From WJKK01 sp964638225 (GTDB lineage: Bacteria > Patescibacteriota > WWE3 > UBA101185 > UBA10185): a stretch of 64,000 nt of DNA. Below, piece by piece: positions 33,194 to 42,174 of this stretch. Position numbers and translations under genes: made by a program. Position 1 is the first letter of the stretch, and every line of letters starts with the position of its first letter. The notes below the pieces were generated by a model. The model was given only the letters and a program-made list of their open reading frames with translations, did not search any database and was not told the origin of the DNA. The DNA lies in contig CAZWYL010000002.1 of NCBI GenBank assembly GCA_964638225.1, positions 4,348-68,347 of the forward strand. Direction: 5' to 3'.

Positions 33194-35299
33194 TTGAGAA
33201 CAGTAAGAAAACATCTGATAAAAATGCTGAATAAACCGAGAGAACTAAAACCAAAAACAGAGTTAGATAAAATTACAACAAAAGAAGCTGCAGAAGAAGC
33301 AGCTAAAAAACTGCGTGAAGCCATTAGTTTTCATGATTATAAGTATTACACTCTAAATGAACCAGTAATCTCAGACAGTGAGTATGATCAGCTCTTCAAT
33401 ACACTTGAATCCCTGGAAGAAAAATACCCCCAAATTCAGGATTCAAGCTCACCGACACAAAGAGTGGGCGGGGAGCCTTTGGAAGAATTTGAAACTTTTG
33501 AGCATCCCGAACCTATGCAAAGCATTAAATCAATTCGTGAAAAAAAAGATCTTAAAACCTTTGTGAAAAATGCTAAGGAAGATCTGGAGGGAGAAGAAAT
33601 AACCTTCGTTGCGGAACCAAAGTACGATGGTACAGCTATTGAGTTAATATATGAAAACGGAAAATTAGTGACTGCGTCAACCAGGGGAGATGGGGAAAGA
33701 GGCGATAACATAACTAAGAATGCACGAACCATCAACGACATACCCCTCATTCTAAGAAAAAATAAAGAGAAACCTTATCCTGATCGTCTGATTGTAAGAG
33801 GAGAAGTTTATATGAGAAAAAGCGAGTTTGAAAAATTCAACAAAAATCGTAAAGAAGAAGAGGAAGAAGCTTTTGCGAACCCAAGAAATGCAGCAGCCGG
33901 ATCCCTTAGACAACTAGATCCCAAAATTACAGCAAAGCGACCTCTGCACACTTTTATCTACGAAGGCATAAATCTCGAAAGTAAATTTGATTCTCATTTT
34001 AATATCCTGAAAACACTAAAGGCATGGGGGTTTAAGGTAAACCTAGAAAAAGCAGAAAAGTGTAAAGATTTAACAGATCTAGAACAGTATCATCACGAGC
34101 TAGAAAACCAAAGAGAAGAATTAAATTATGAAATCGACGGGGTAGTTTTTAAAGTAGATAATCTGCAGCAAAGAAAAAAACTCGGAAGAAGAACAAGAAA
34201 TCCAAAGTGGGCCGTGGCTTACAAGTTTGAAGCTTATCGTGAAACCACAAAACTCTTAGATATTAAAGTACAAGTAGGGAGAACCGGAAAACTTACACCA
34301 GTTGCAGTATTAGAAGCCGTACGAATAGGAGGAGTAGAAGTTAGTAGAGCTTCTTTGCACAACCAAAGCGAAATAGATAAAAAGGACATAAGAATAGGGG
34401 ATAGGGTGTTAATAGAACGTGCGGGCGATGTTATTCCACAAATAGTTAAACCCATTAAGGATGTTAGAACGGGAAGTGAAGGAAAGTTTCAAATGCCTTT
34501 AGAATGCCCTGTATGTTCAACAGAAGTAATAATGTCCGAAGATAAAAAACAGACTTACTGTCCAAATCCAAACTGTAAAGCTCAGTTGGTTGGAAGTCTT
34601 ACCCACTTTACCTCTCGAAATGCTATGAATATTGAGGGTTTAGGTGAAAAAATAGCCCAGAAATTGGTCGATGAAAATATTGTAGGAGGTATTGCAGATT
34701 TATATGATTTGAAAGAGAAAGATCTTGTCTCCTTGGAAAAGTTTGCAGAAAAATCTGCCCAAAATCTTATATATGAAATAAAGGGCAGTAAAAATACTAC
34801 ATTTTCTAGCTTTTTATATGCTTTGGGCATTCCTCAAGTGGGAGAACATGTAGCACAACTTTTAGCCAGAAATTATGAAAATATAGACGCATTGCAGGAA
34901 GCTTCAATAGAGGAACTAGAGGATATAGAAGGCATAGGACCTGAAATAGCCAAGCAAGTTAAAGGATTTTTCGAGACGGAGAAAAACTTGGATATGATTA
35001 GAAGAATAAAGAATAAAGGTCTTACTTTGAAAAATGAATTCGCAGAAATAAAAGAAAAACCTTTAGAGGGTTTGACTTTCGTTTTCACGGGAGAACTAGA
35101 AAAGTGGACCAGAGGGGAAGCCCAAAACTTAGTGGAAAAATATGGTGGAAGAGCAACATCCAGTGTTAGTTCAAACACAAACTATCTGGTCATCGGTCAA
35201 AACCCGGGATCAAAGTTCGACAAAGCCCAAGATCTAGGAATTATCATAATGAGAGAAACTGATTTTGAAAATCTTCTTCAAGATCGCGGAGTTATTTAA
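33194..35299 (+). CDS. ligA: NAD-dependent DNA ligase
   Basis: It has the full LigA layout over 701 residues: Ia domain (SFHDYKYYTLNEPVISDSEYDQL), adenylation site EPKYDGTAIEL with the AMP-accepting Lys at about residue 143, OB fold (VQVGRTGKLTPVA), a Cys4 zinc finger (CPVC to CPNPNC), helix-hairpin-helix region (IEGIGPEIAKQV) and a C-terminal BRCT domain. It seals nicks in replication and repair. The start could be TTG at 33194 or, ten codons later, ATG at 33224; a TATAAT 12 bases before the TTG slightly favours a short-leader transcript. A hairpin terminator follows. Confidence 0.94.
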   Translation: MRTVRKHLIKMLNKPRELKPKTELDKITTKEAAEEAAKKLREAISFHDYKYYTLNEPVISDSEYDQLFNTLESLEEKYPQIQDSSSPTQRVGGEPLEEFETFEHPEPMQSIKSIREKKDLKTFVKNAKEDLEGEEITFVAEPKYDGTAIELIYENGKLVTASTRGDGERGDNITKNARTINDIPLILRKNKEKPYPDRLIVRGEVYMRKSEFEKFNKNRKEEEEEAFANPRNAAAGSLRQLDPKITAKRPLHTFIYEGINLESKFDSHFNILKTLKAWGFKVNLEKAEKCKDLTDLEQYHHELENQREELNYEIDGVVFKVDNLQQRKKLGRRTRNPKWAVAYKFEAYRETTKLLDIKVQVGRTGKLTPVAVLEAVRIGGVEVSRASLHNQSEIDKKDIRIGDRVLIERAGDVIPQIVKPIKDVRTGSEGKFQMPLECPVCSTEVIMSEDKKQTYCPNPNCKAQLVGSLTHFTSRNAMNIEGLGEKIAQKLVDENIVGGIADLYDLKEKDLVSLEKFAEKSAQNLIYEIKGSKNTTFSSFLYALGIPQVGEHVAQLLARNYENIDALQEASIEELEDIEGIGPEIAKQVKGFFETEKNLDMIRRIKNKGLTLKNEFAEIKEKPLEGLTFVFTGELEKWTRGEAQNLVEKYGGRATSSVSSNTNYLVIGQNPGSKFDKAQDLGIIIMRETDFENLLQDRGVI

Positions 35300-35315
35300 A
35301 CGATTTAAACCCCTG

Positions 35316-35341
35316 GGGGAGAGCCAAAAAAAACTCTCCCC
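35316..35341. terminator. Hairpin between ligA and BON gene
   Basis: GGGGAGAG pairs with CTCTCCCC around a 10-base A-rich loop, in the 55-base gap between the two convergent genes. Confidence 0.65.
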
Positions 35342-35354
35342 AAACAACTTCTAA

Positions 35355-36032
35355 CTAACCCTCATAGGTTATAGTTAGTTGGTCTTCAACATCTATCACG
35401 CCTGCGGTATAACGAGCAGCATCGTAGGCAGCTGACCACGCGGTAAATGTAGGTACTGCACCAGAAAGCGTAACTTTACCATTCTCTACAATAACATCCA
35501 CATCTGATGCATTAACAGAAGCCTTTCTTTCCAATGAATCTACAATGTCTTGAGCGATATCCTTGTCCACATAGCTCTCTGTAAGAACAACAGCTAGGTT
35601 GTTTACCACACTAAGAACACCTACCACATCCGAAGCTAAATCCTCTGCCTTAAGTTTCGCCCAAAAGGAGTCAACAGTTCCCTTAAGTGTAACAATTCCT
35701 GCAATTACTGAAACCCCTATCTCAGCAGAATCTATAGAAGCATTCCATAGAAGCACATTCTCTATATTAGATTGAACTTCTTCATCAGAAGGCAGAGAAA
35801 CGGTTGTAGGATATTCTATACTCAGCTGATTATCAACAGACGTAACGCCCAAAACACTCCAAGCATCGGCCTCCGCCGCTCTTCGTGCAGAAAAAGAGGG
35901 AACAGAACCTTTAAGTGTAACTTTACCATCGCCTGAAACCTCAACTTGAATATCGGTAGAAATTACCTGGTCATCCCAAACTAACTGATCCTTTATATCA
36001 TTTGTAATTTGATCATTAGTTCTTCCATTCAT
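35355..36032 (-). CDS. Triple BON-domain protein (copy 2)
   Basis: The 225 residues are three consecutive BON domains (about 5-70, 78-145, 153-222), each with the GKVTLKGSV-type strand and a VxxVxN(x)L end. BON domains bind phospholipid surfaces; OsmY, the best known, is periplasmic and osmotically induced. This copy has no signal peptide, so it may be cytoplasmic. A strong ribosome binding site (GGGAGGTG) sits 7 bases before the ATG, implying high expression. It is a paralogue of the gene at 36172, evidently a tandem duplication. A half-site of the proposed regulator box lies about 85 bases upstream. Confidence 0.87.
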   Translation of the reverse strand: MNGRTNDQITNDIKDQLVWDDQVISTDIQVEVSGDGKVTLKGSVPSFSARRAAEADAWSVLGVTSVDNQLSIEYPTTVSLPSDEEVQSNIENVLLWNASIDSAEIGVSVIAGIVTLKGTVDSFWAKLKAEDLASDVVGVLSVVNNLAVVLTESYVDKDIAQDIVDSLERKASVNASDVDVIVENGKVTLSGAVPTFTAWSAAYDAARYTAGVIDVEDQLTITYEG

Positions 36033-36117
36033 TCGAACTCACCTCCCTAGGTAAATAACTAATTACTTTCTATGTTTTAATCTACAAAGGAGAATTAAAG
36101 AAGGAATGAAAGGGTTG

Positions 36118-36123
36118 TAAGAA
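36118..36123. promoter_or_regulatory. Half-site of candidate response-regulator box
   Basis: TTGTAAGAA matches the right half of the boxes at 10859 and 36927; the left half is degraded (3 of 6). Confidence 0.3.
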
Positions 36124-36171
36124 AAAAGTAAAAATATTTCAAGCTATATATCGGTGAAAGTAAAAGAATAA

Positions 36172-36840
36172 TTAGTACCGAATGGATAGATCATTTACAA
36201 TATCTTTAACACCGGTAGTACCCTTCGCAGCTGTTTCAGCAGCATCCTTTGCAATTCCAGAAGAAACCACTCCCGAAAGCGTAACTCGGCCATTCTCAAC
36301 ACTAATATCAATATTCTCAATATCGGCACTTATATCTCTATCCAGAGAAGACATAATATCGCGGGCAATCTCCTCATCTGTCCTGCTCTGCGTTGGAACC
36401 ACGGCAATCTTATTTTTAACTTCTCTCACTCCTATAACCTGAGAAGCTAAATCAGAAGCTATGTTTCTTTTCCAAAAAGTATCTACAACGCCTTCTAAGT
36501 TAGCTATCCCATTCTTTACTACTACTGAAACTTTGGATGAATCAATCACAGATTGCCTCATAAAAGCTTCACGGATATACACCTCTAACTCCTGATCAGT
36601 AATTGGAATGTCTCTCTTCGGGAGAGCAACGTCTAATTCATTTTCAACATCAGTAACCCCTAAAATTTTGTAAGCAATTTCCTCAACAGCTTCCTTGCTA
36701 TTTAAAGAAGACACGGTACCTGTTAAAGTAACCTTACCTGTTTTATCTGCATACGCGTCTACATTTGAAGCATCAATAGTGTCATTGACTCTTAATTGTT
36801 CTTTTACGTCCTTTTTTATTTGTTCCTTAGATTTAATCAT
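36172..36840 (-). CDS. Triple BON-domain protein (copy 1)
   Basis: The 222-residue protein has the same three-BON layout as its downstream paralogue: TGKVTLTGTVSSLNS, KNGIANLEGVVDTFW and ENGRVTLSGVVSSG mark the central strands. No signal peptide is seen. It is divergent from the OmpR-type regulator at 36988, and the 147-base spacer between them carries a full regulator box, so shared or autoregulated control is likely. TATAAG copies lie near the start on the minus strand (36846 and 36860). Confidence 0.87.
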   Translation of the reverse strand: MIKSKEQIKKDVKEQLRVNDTIDASNVDAYADKTGKVTLTGTVSSLNSKEAVEEIAYKILGVTDVENELDVALPKRDIPITDQELEVYIREAFMRQSVIDSSKVSVVVKNGIANLEGVVDTFWKRNIASDLASQVIGVREVKNKIAVVPTQSRTDEEIARDIMSSLDRDISADIENIDISVENGRVTLSGVVSSGIAKDAAETAAKGTTGVKDIVNDLSIRY

Positions 36841-36926
36841 AAAAGCTTATACTTTTTCTCTTATACTTTTTCTTGTTATCTAGATACACATTACACCCCA
36901 CACATATAAATAATTTCAAAAGCAGT

Positions 36927-36943
36927 TAAGAAATCTGTAAGAA
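36927..36943. promoter_or_regulatory. Candidate response-regulator box 2 (TAAGAA-N5-TAAGAA)
   Basis: Two perfect TAAGAA copies, 11-base period, separated by ATCTG; 15 of 17 bases match box 1. It lies between the divergent BON and regulator genes. Confidence 0.55.
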
Positions 36944-36987
36944 AAGGGCAGTGTTATGCGCTAAAAATAAAATCAGGTATAATTAAA

Positions 36988-37707
36988 ATGCTTTTCACTA
37001 TGAGAAAAAGGTACAAAATACTAATAACAGAAAAAGATGAAGAACATAAAAGACATCTCGAGAGGATGCTAGAGAGAAGAGACTACAGGATAATTAAAGC
37101 CAAAAGAAGTTTAGAAGCTTTCAAAAAACTGGATAAACAAAACATAGACCTAATAATTTCAGATTATTATCTACCAGACATAAGAGGAGAAAAGTTTTAT
37201 GAGGAAGTTTCTGAAATATTTAAAGATATTCCAATCATATTCCTAAGCAACAAGGCAGACTCAGAGACTATATCCAGTATTGTAAAGAAACCAAATGCCG
37301 ATTATATGGTAAAGCCGGTTGTCCTCGAAGAACTTGAAGCAAGAATATTAGCTTTCCTAGACACAGACCATAGAGATAACAACGGAAAAAAGAAACTAAA
37401 AACAGGGAATCTAATTTTGGACACTCAAAATTTCAAAGCAAAGAAGGGAAAAGAGGAACTCGATTTATCACCAACAGAATTCAAACTTCTCAAGTATCTA
37501 ATGCAGAATAAAGGAGTTGTACTAACCAGAAGAATGATACTAAATAAAGTCTGGGGTTACTCGTATGACGTGTCTTCAAGAATTGTTGATGTTTATGTGG
37601 GTTATTTAAGAGATAAAATCGACAAAGACTCCGACGAAAAATTAATTGAAACTATTCCCGGTTTTGGCTATAAAATCAGAGAACTACCTACAACAGAAAA
37701 AAGCTAG
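36988..37707 (+). CDS. OmpR/PhoB-type response regulator
   Basis: The 239-residue protein has a receiver domain (about 8-120) with phospho-acceptor Asp in LIISDYYLPD and Lys in MVKPV, then a winged-helix DNA-binding domain (LSPTEFKLLKYLMQNKG to IETIPGFGYKIR). No kinase adjoins it; the only histidine kinase in the window is at 46829. A TATAAT lies 4 bases before the ATG at 36988, so translation may really begin at the ATG at 37000. A direct-repeat box with the right geometry for this family sits 45 bases upstream, suggesting autoregulation. Its stop overlaps the convergent baeRF gene by 4 bases. Confidence 0.9.
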   Translation: MLFTMRKRYKILITEKDEEHKRHLERMLERRDYRIIKAKRSLEAFKKLDKQNIDLIISDYYLPDIRGEKFYEEVSEIFKDIPIIFLSNKADSETISSIVKKPNADYMVKPVVLEELEARILAFLDTDHRDNNGKKKLKTGNLILDTQNFKAKKGKEELDLSPTEFKLLKYLMQNKGVVLTRRMILNKVWGYSYDVSSRIVDVYVGYLRDKIDKDSDEKLIETIPGFGYKIRELPTTEKS

Positions 37708-38879
37708 AATCTCAAAACAGCAGCAACATCTACTGATAAGTTCTTTTCTTTAACAGGAACTATCTTACCTCCCGAAAGCAAAGTTTTTGTAATCGCGTAA
37801 TTAATCAAATCTCGATTACTGTAATCCCTCCCTGATACCTGATCTATTTCTTGCTTATTTACAAGATAATTTCCCCAGATTTTTACCTCTGGATTAACAA
37901 AAAGTACATCTACACGACCTTCAAACGCCGCCTTTATAACTCTATCCAAACTCTCAACTGCATTCTCTGATCCTCGATGTTCTTTAAATAGATCTACACT
38001 GGCTTCACGCTTTCTATCAACCTTCTTTTTTACTATTTTCCAAGCTTCTTCTAAAAGCTCCTTAGCATCCCTATCCTCAGGATTTCCTCTCATATACTCA
38101 TCACATAAATTCGGATATTCTGAATGCAATTTAAAAGAATCGAAAATACTCTTAGTACAAGCGAGAACTACCAACGGTTTCTTCTCATCCTCAATATCAG
38201 TAATGAAATGATTTAACGCCCAATCAACTTCATCCAGGAAAACTTTTTTCTGCTCATCACGTGTAGAATCCCGCTCACCGTGACCATGCACACCTAATTC
38301 AGGTTTTCCCCTAGCTGCTTGGGCTCCTCCTGGATGTGTTTGTAGATGTCTCTCAATATCATGCGTTCTGCGGGTCTCATCGATGCTCTCAGGCATAACC
38401 ACGGCCTCCATTTTTCTCCAATCCCTGTTAATACCTTTAAAAAGACGAATATCCGAGAGACTCAGCGCTAAAACGTAATATTTCATACCCCCAAAGAGAT
38501 ATTCAGCAAGAGGCTTGATATTAGGCATGTCTGTGATATAAAAATAACTGTCTAAATTTATTGGTAAACGGACAATCTCAAAGAAATCCTCAGATCGAAA
38601 AAGTGCTAATCCTTCTTTTTGATCCTTCCAAAAATTCTCGTCTTCCAATAAACTTTCAATTGGGCTTAGAAGGCTATCTATCTCTGTGACACCTAAATTT
38701 CCATCTCTTAAATATTCCCGCACATCTTTCAAAATATTTTTTAATTTAATTTGTGCTTCCTCATTCTCATGCCAAACTCTACTAGTAGGTAAGTAGATGG
38801 TTATGATTGGCGGTTTTGTCTCTCTCCGTACTAAATTTAAAACTCTCTTTTTGGGGCTGTTCTTTGCGAATAATTCCAT
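37704..38879 (-). CDS. baeRF-family protein (bacterial eRF1-like)
   Basis: The 391-residue protein opens with PPIITIYLPTSRVWHENEEAQIKLKN and continues with FWKDQKEGLALFRSED and MKYYVLALSLSDIRLFKG, the pattern I associate with the baeRF group, distant relatives of archaeo-eukaryotic release factor eRF1 proposed to act on ribosomes or in stress. A His/Gly-rich loop (HTHPGG-like, then GVHGHGERD) corresponds to the variable catalytic loop. TATAGT ends 7 bases before the ATG, and a regulator box overlaps the expected -35 to -60 region. It was matched from memory, not by search. Confidence 0.75.
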   Translation of the reverse strand: MELFAKNSPKKRVLNLVRRETKPPIITIYLPTSRVWHENEEAQIKLKNILKDVREYLRDGNLGVTEIDSLLSPIESLLEDENFWKDQKEGLALFRSEDFFEIVRLPINLDSYFYITDMPNIKPLAEYLFGGMKYYVLALSLSDIRLFKGINRDWRKMEAVVMPESIDETRRTHDIERHLQTHPGGAQAARGKPELGVHGHGERDSTRDEQKKVFLDEVDWALNHFITDIEDEKKPLVVLACTKSIFDSFKLHSEYPNLCDEYMRGNPEDRDAKELLEEAWKIVKKKVDRKREASVDLFKEHRGSENAVESLDRVIKAAFEGRVDVLFVNPEVKIWGNYLVNKQEIDQVSGRDYSNRDLINYAITKTLLSGGKIVPVKEKNLSVDVAAVLRF

Positions 38880-38928
38880 ATTTATAACTATAATTTCACT
38901 AAATATTTAGAAGCAATTTAAATGATTG

Positions 38929-38945
38929 TATGAATTCTGTAAGAA
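38929..38945. promoter_or_regulatory. Candidate response-regulator box 3 (TATGAA-N5-TAAGAA)
   Basis: One half-site is perfect and the other has one mismatch, again with an 11-base period and a TTCTG spacer. It is 50-66 bases upstream of the minus-strand baeRF start. Confidence 0.45.
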
Positions 38946-39017
38946 CTTCTAAAGCACTTTTAATAAGGCCTGATAATCCAGGGGTTGAATCCCACCTTTA
39001 TCAATAAATTTCTAATA

Positions 39018-39023
39018 TATAAT
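39018..39023 (+). promoter_or_regulatory. -10 box (TATAAT) for xseA
   Basis: Six bases before the ATG at 39030; it decides the start, because the longer frame from 38985 would begin upstream of it. Confidence 0.75.
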
Positions 39024-39029
39024 GGATTC

Positions 39030-40373
39030 ATGAAAGATCATAGTGAAAAAATACTTACCGTAGGCGAATACCTGGAACTTCTAAATGAATACATCAAACC
39101 CGTAAATTTCAGTATTGTAGGTGAAGTCAGCTCCGTTACTGATCGTTCCGGTGGTACAGTATTTTTTACTGTTTCTGATGAAGAGGAGCAAGCAGTATTG
39201 GACTGCGTTATTTGGAGAAATGTTTATAAAGGTCTGGGATTCAAATTAGAGGAAGGTATGAAGATTAAGATGAGCGGGCACCCGAATATTTATAAACCTA
39301 GGGGCAGACTTTCATATGTGGCTCATTCCATTATTCCTACCGGCGAGGGCGCCTTAATGAAAGCCTTTGAAGAACTTAAAAAGAAGTTAAAGGAAAAGGG
39401 TTTCTTTGCTCCGGAAAGAAAGCGACCCCTTCCTCAATATATTACAAAGATTGGACTAATAACTGCTAAACAGAGCGATGCTATAAAAGATTTTGAAACC
39501 CATTTGGGAAATTACGGCGCTACGGTGTATGTATATGACGTTCGCGTAGAAGGTTTCAACGCCGTAAAAAACATCGTAGATGCAATAAAAAATCTTAATG
39601 AAAGTCCTTTAGATATAGAGGTGCTGGTTCTAACCAGGGGAGGGGGGAGTCTGGAAAGCTTGCAGGCCTTCAACTCTGAGGCAGTGGCCCGAGCAATATA
39701 CTCCTCTAAAATACCTGTACTTTCGGCAATTGGACACGAGAGAGATATCACCATTTCGGATCTAGTTGCAGATACAAGAGGATCCACCCCAACGGATGCG
39801 GGAAAAATCATTTCTAAGGATTGGAGAGAAGCCAAAAACAAAATGGAAGTAATTAAAGAAAGAATATTTTCAAAATATGAAACCACATTACTAGGAGATT
39901 ACGATTATCTCCAGTATCAAAAGGAAAGAATTATAACCAAATTTGCGGATCTTCTAAATAAACGAAAAAACAAAGTTAAAAATATTTCCTCTAATTTGTT
40001 TTTGTACTTCCAAAACATCCTCAAAAAAGTTTACGTACTTAAAAGAGATTTAGAAAGTAATTTCTTTAAATACAAAACTCACATAAGGGAAAACGAACAA
40101 AGACTCAGAAATTTAAAACTATTGCTGATAAGTGAATACAAGCATAATCTCAATACTTCAAAAAACAAAATAAAGCAGCTAAACCAGCTTCTGAAATCAA
40201 ATAATCCTGAGAAGAAACTAGAACAAGGATATTCAATAACCCAAAATAGTAAGGGAGAACTTATAAAATCAGTTAGCAGCTTAAGTAAAAATGATATACT
40301 AAGTACATATTTTGCTGACGGAGAAGCAAAATCTTCCGTCACAGAAACAATCAAAGAAAAGGAGAAAAAATAA
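39030..40373 (+). CDS. xseA: Exodeoxyribonuclease VII large subunit
   Basis: The OB-fold domain (KILTVGEYLELLNEYI to LSYVAHSIIPTG) is followed by the catalytic core with IGLITAKQSDAIKDF, LVLTRGGGSLESLQAFN and AIGHERDITISDLVADTRGSTPTDAG, then a long coiled coil (about 265-420). Exo VII degrades single-stranded DNA from both ends and needs XseB, encoded 2 bases downstream. The start is moved 15 codons in from the longest frame, to the ATG lying 6 bases after TATAAT, giving 447 residues, the normal length. Confidence 0.93.
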   Translation: MKDHSEKILTVGEYLELLNEYIKPVNFSIVGEVSSVTDRSGGTVFFTVSDEEEQAVLDCVIWRNVYKGLGFKLEEGMKIKMSGHPNIYKPRGRLSYVAHSIIPTGEGALMKAFEELKKKLKEKGFFAPERKRPLPQYITKIGLITAKQSDAIKDFETHLGNYGATVYVYDVRVEGFNAVKNIVDAIKNLNESPLDIEVLVLTRGGGSLESLQAFNSEAVARAIYSSKIPVLSAIGHERDITISDLVADTRGSTPTDAGKIISKDWREAKNKMEVIKERIFSKYETTLLGDYDYLQYQKERIITKFADLLNKRKNKVKNISSNLFLYFQNILKKVYVLKRDLESNFFKYKTHIRENEQRLRNLKLLLISEYKHNLNTSKNKIKQLNQLLKSNNPEKKLEQGYSITQNSKGELIKSVSSLSKNDILSTYFADGEAKSSVTETIKEKEKK

Positions 40374-40375
40374 AA

Positions 40376-40639
40376 ATGACCAACAAAACCAAAAAAGATA
40401 AAGTAGACTTTAAAAAGGCTATAGAGGAACTGGAAGAAATTAACGACTGGTTTTCTCAAGAAGATATCGATCTTGATGAAGGGTTGAAAAAACTAAAAAA
40501 AGGCAAAGATCTGATAATTTCCTGTCAAAAAAGATTAGATGAGGCAGAAACAGAATTTATAGATATAAAAAATGAACTAGAAAGCCTTAATCAAAAAGAA
40601 GATCTTGAAAATGCAGAGGACCTTGAACTGGATCTGTAA
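40376..40639 (+). CDS. xseB: Exodeoxyribonuclease VII small subunit
   Basis: The 87-residue helical protein contains FKKAIEELEEINDWFSQEDIDLDEGLKKLKKGKDLI, cut here by family standards at FKKAIEELEEIN and DLDEGLKKLKKG, the XseB signature; several copies bind the XseA coiled coil. It starts 2 bases after the xseA stop, so co-translation is near certain. The tail is unusually acidic (DLENAEDLELDL). Confidence 0.92.
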   Translation: MTNKTKKDKVDFKKAIEELEEINDWFSQEDIDLDEGLKKLKKGKDLIISCQKRLDEAETEFIDIKNELESLNQKEDLENAEDLELDL

Positions 40640-40656
40640 CTCTCCTCCTATAAAAA

Positions 40657-42126
40657 CTAGGCAACCGTAATAACAGATAAGGAATTTATATTGCCGGGGT
40701 CTTCGGCACGTTTTCCGTGAACGTAAAGTATCGTCTCACCTTCCTGCAAGAAACCCTCATCTTTTAGCTCTTCTATCAACACTTCAGGATTAGAAAATTC
40801 ATCTCCTTTTAGATCAATATAGATAGGGAAAACACCGTAACTGAGGGTAAGAGTTTCAACCGTTTTATCTTGATCGCTTAAAGCTAGTATGGGTACTTTT
40901 GGACGATAGCTTGAAAAAACGCGGGCAGTATACCCAGTTTCCGTACCTACAACCAACTTATCTATATTAACTCCACTAAAAGGAGTGAGCATACTTAAAG
41001 CTGAATTTACTACAGCATGGGTTTGATCCAATGCCGAAGGTACATAGTCTATATCAGCTGTTGTGTGAAGTTCATTAAAAGAAGAAATTTTAGACATAAA
41101 ATCTACAGCTTTAACAGGATACTTACCCACAGCTGATTCTGCTGAGAGCATTACTGCATCAGTTCCGTCATAGACAGCTCCGGCAACATCAGCTGCCTCA
41201 GCTCTCGTAGGTAGAGGATTTTTTACCATAGATTGAAGCATTTGGGTTGCTACAATTACGGGTTTAGAGGCCTCACGACATTTGTCTATAATCATCTTCT
41301 GAAAATAGGGTAGTTTTTCCAGAGGAGTTTCAACGCCTAAATCGCCGCGTGCAATCAATAGAGCATCGGAATATTCGATAATTTCATCAATATTATCAAG
41401 GCCTGATTGACTTTCTACTTTAGCTACAATTTGAGCGTCCATCTCACGATTTTTTATCTCCTCCCGCAAAATTTTAATATCATTTTTAGAATTTACAAAT
41501 GAAAGTGCTACAAAGTCTATCTTGGCTTTAGCGGCAGCATCTAGTTTCGCTAAATCAGCTTCTATCAAAGGAGGAAGATCTAAACTTTTCCCTAAAATGT
41601 TCAAGCTTTTACCTGTCCCAATAACTCCGGAATCAAGAATTTTGGCTCTAATTACATGATCGTGGACTCTTTCCATTACCTCAAAATTATGAAATCCATC
41701 CTCAATGCTAAATTTATCTCCCTTCTCTAAAGACTCTAATACCAATTTCTGCAAAACAATAACATACTTGTTCTTTATATCTTTGGAATCAACTAAAGAG
41801 GTAACTTCCAAATTCCTTGTGAAATCTTCTTCCCTGCTCACAAAAAGAAGCTCCTCTCCAGAACCCAACTCAATTTCTTTATCATCGGAAGTCTTTGTGC
41901 GAATCTCAGAACCTTGTAGATCTATCATAATACCTATCCTGATACCAAGCTTATCTGCCACTTTCTGAACTAAATCAATACGATCCAAATGCCAATCCGA
42001 AACATTATGCTTCATGTTAAAACGAAAAACATTAACTCCAGCCTTTAATAATTCTTCTATTATCTTGGGATCATCTGAGGAAGGGCCCATTGTTGCTACA
42101 ATCTTGGACAGTTTCTGAATTCTCAT
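40657..42126 (-). CDS. pyk: Pyruvate kinase
   Basis: The 489-residue enzyme has KIVATMGPSSDDPK at the start, FRFNMKH, IDLQGSEIRT, the ADP/metal region ALSFVNSKNDI and KVESQSGLDNIDEI, ARGDLGVETPLEKLP and the signature VIVATQMLQSMVKNPLPTRAE. It makes ATP and pyruvate from phosphoenolpyruvate, the last step of glycolysis. The usual N-terminal RxTKI is RIQKLSKIVAT here, and FNMKH stands where SHG is common. The C-terminal regulatory domain is present. TGcTAACAT lies 9 bases before the ATG. Confidence 0.93.
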   Translation of the reverse strand: MRIQKLSKIVATMGPSSDDPKIIEELLKAGVNVFRFNMKHNVSDWHLDRIDLVQKVADKLGIRIGIMIDLQGSEIRTKTSDDKEIELGSGEELLFVSREEDFTRNLEVTSLVDSKDIKNKYVIVLQKLVLESLEKGDKFSIEDGFHNFEVMERVHDHVIRAKILDSGVIGTGKSLNILGKSLDLPPLIEADLAKLDAAAKAKIDFVALSFVNSKNDIKILREEIKNREMDAQIVAKVESQSGLDNIDEIIEYSDALLIARGDLGVETPLEKLPYFQKMIIDKCREASKPVIVATQMLQSMVKNPLPTRAEAADVAGAVYDGTDAVMLSAESAVGKYPVKAVDFMSKISSFNELHTTADIDYVPSALDQTHAVVNSALSMLTPFSGVNIDKLVVGTETGYTARVFSSYRPKVPILALSDQDKTVETLTLSYGVFPIYIDLKGDEFSNPEVLIEELKDEGFLQEGETILYVHGKRAEDPGNINSLSVITVA

Positions 42127-42174
42127 AACACTTCAATGTTAGCATATTCTTAATTAATACTTACATTAAAAACT

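Noticed and set aside
36877..36886. TATCTAGATA palindrome upstream of the BON gene as an operator
   Set aside because: It is short and AT-rich and was not found at the other proposed regulon promoters; the direct repeat is the more consistent signal.
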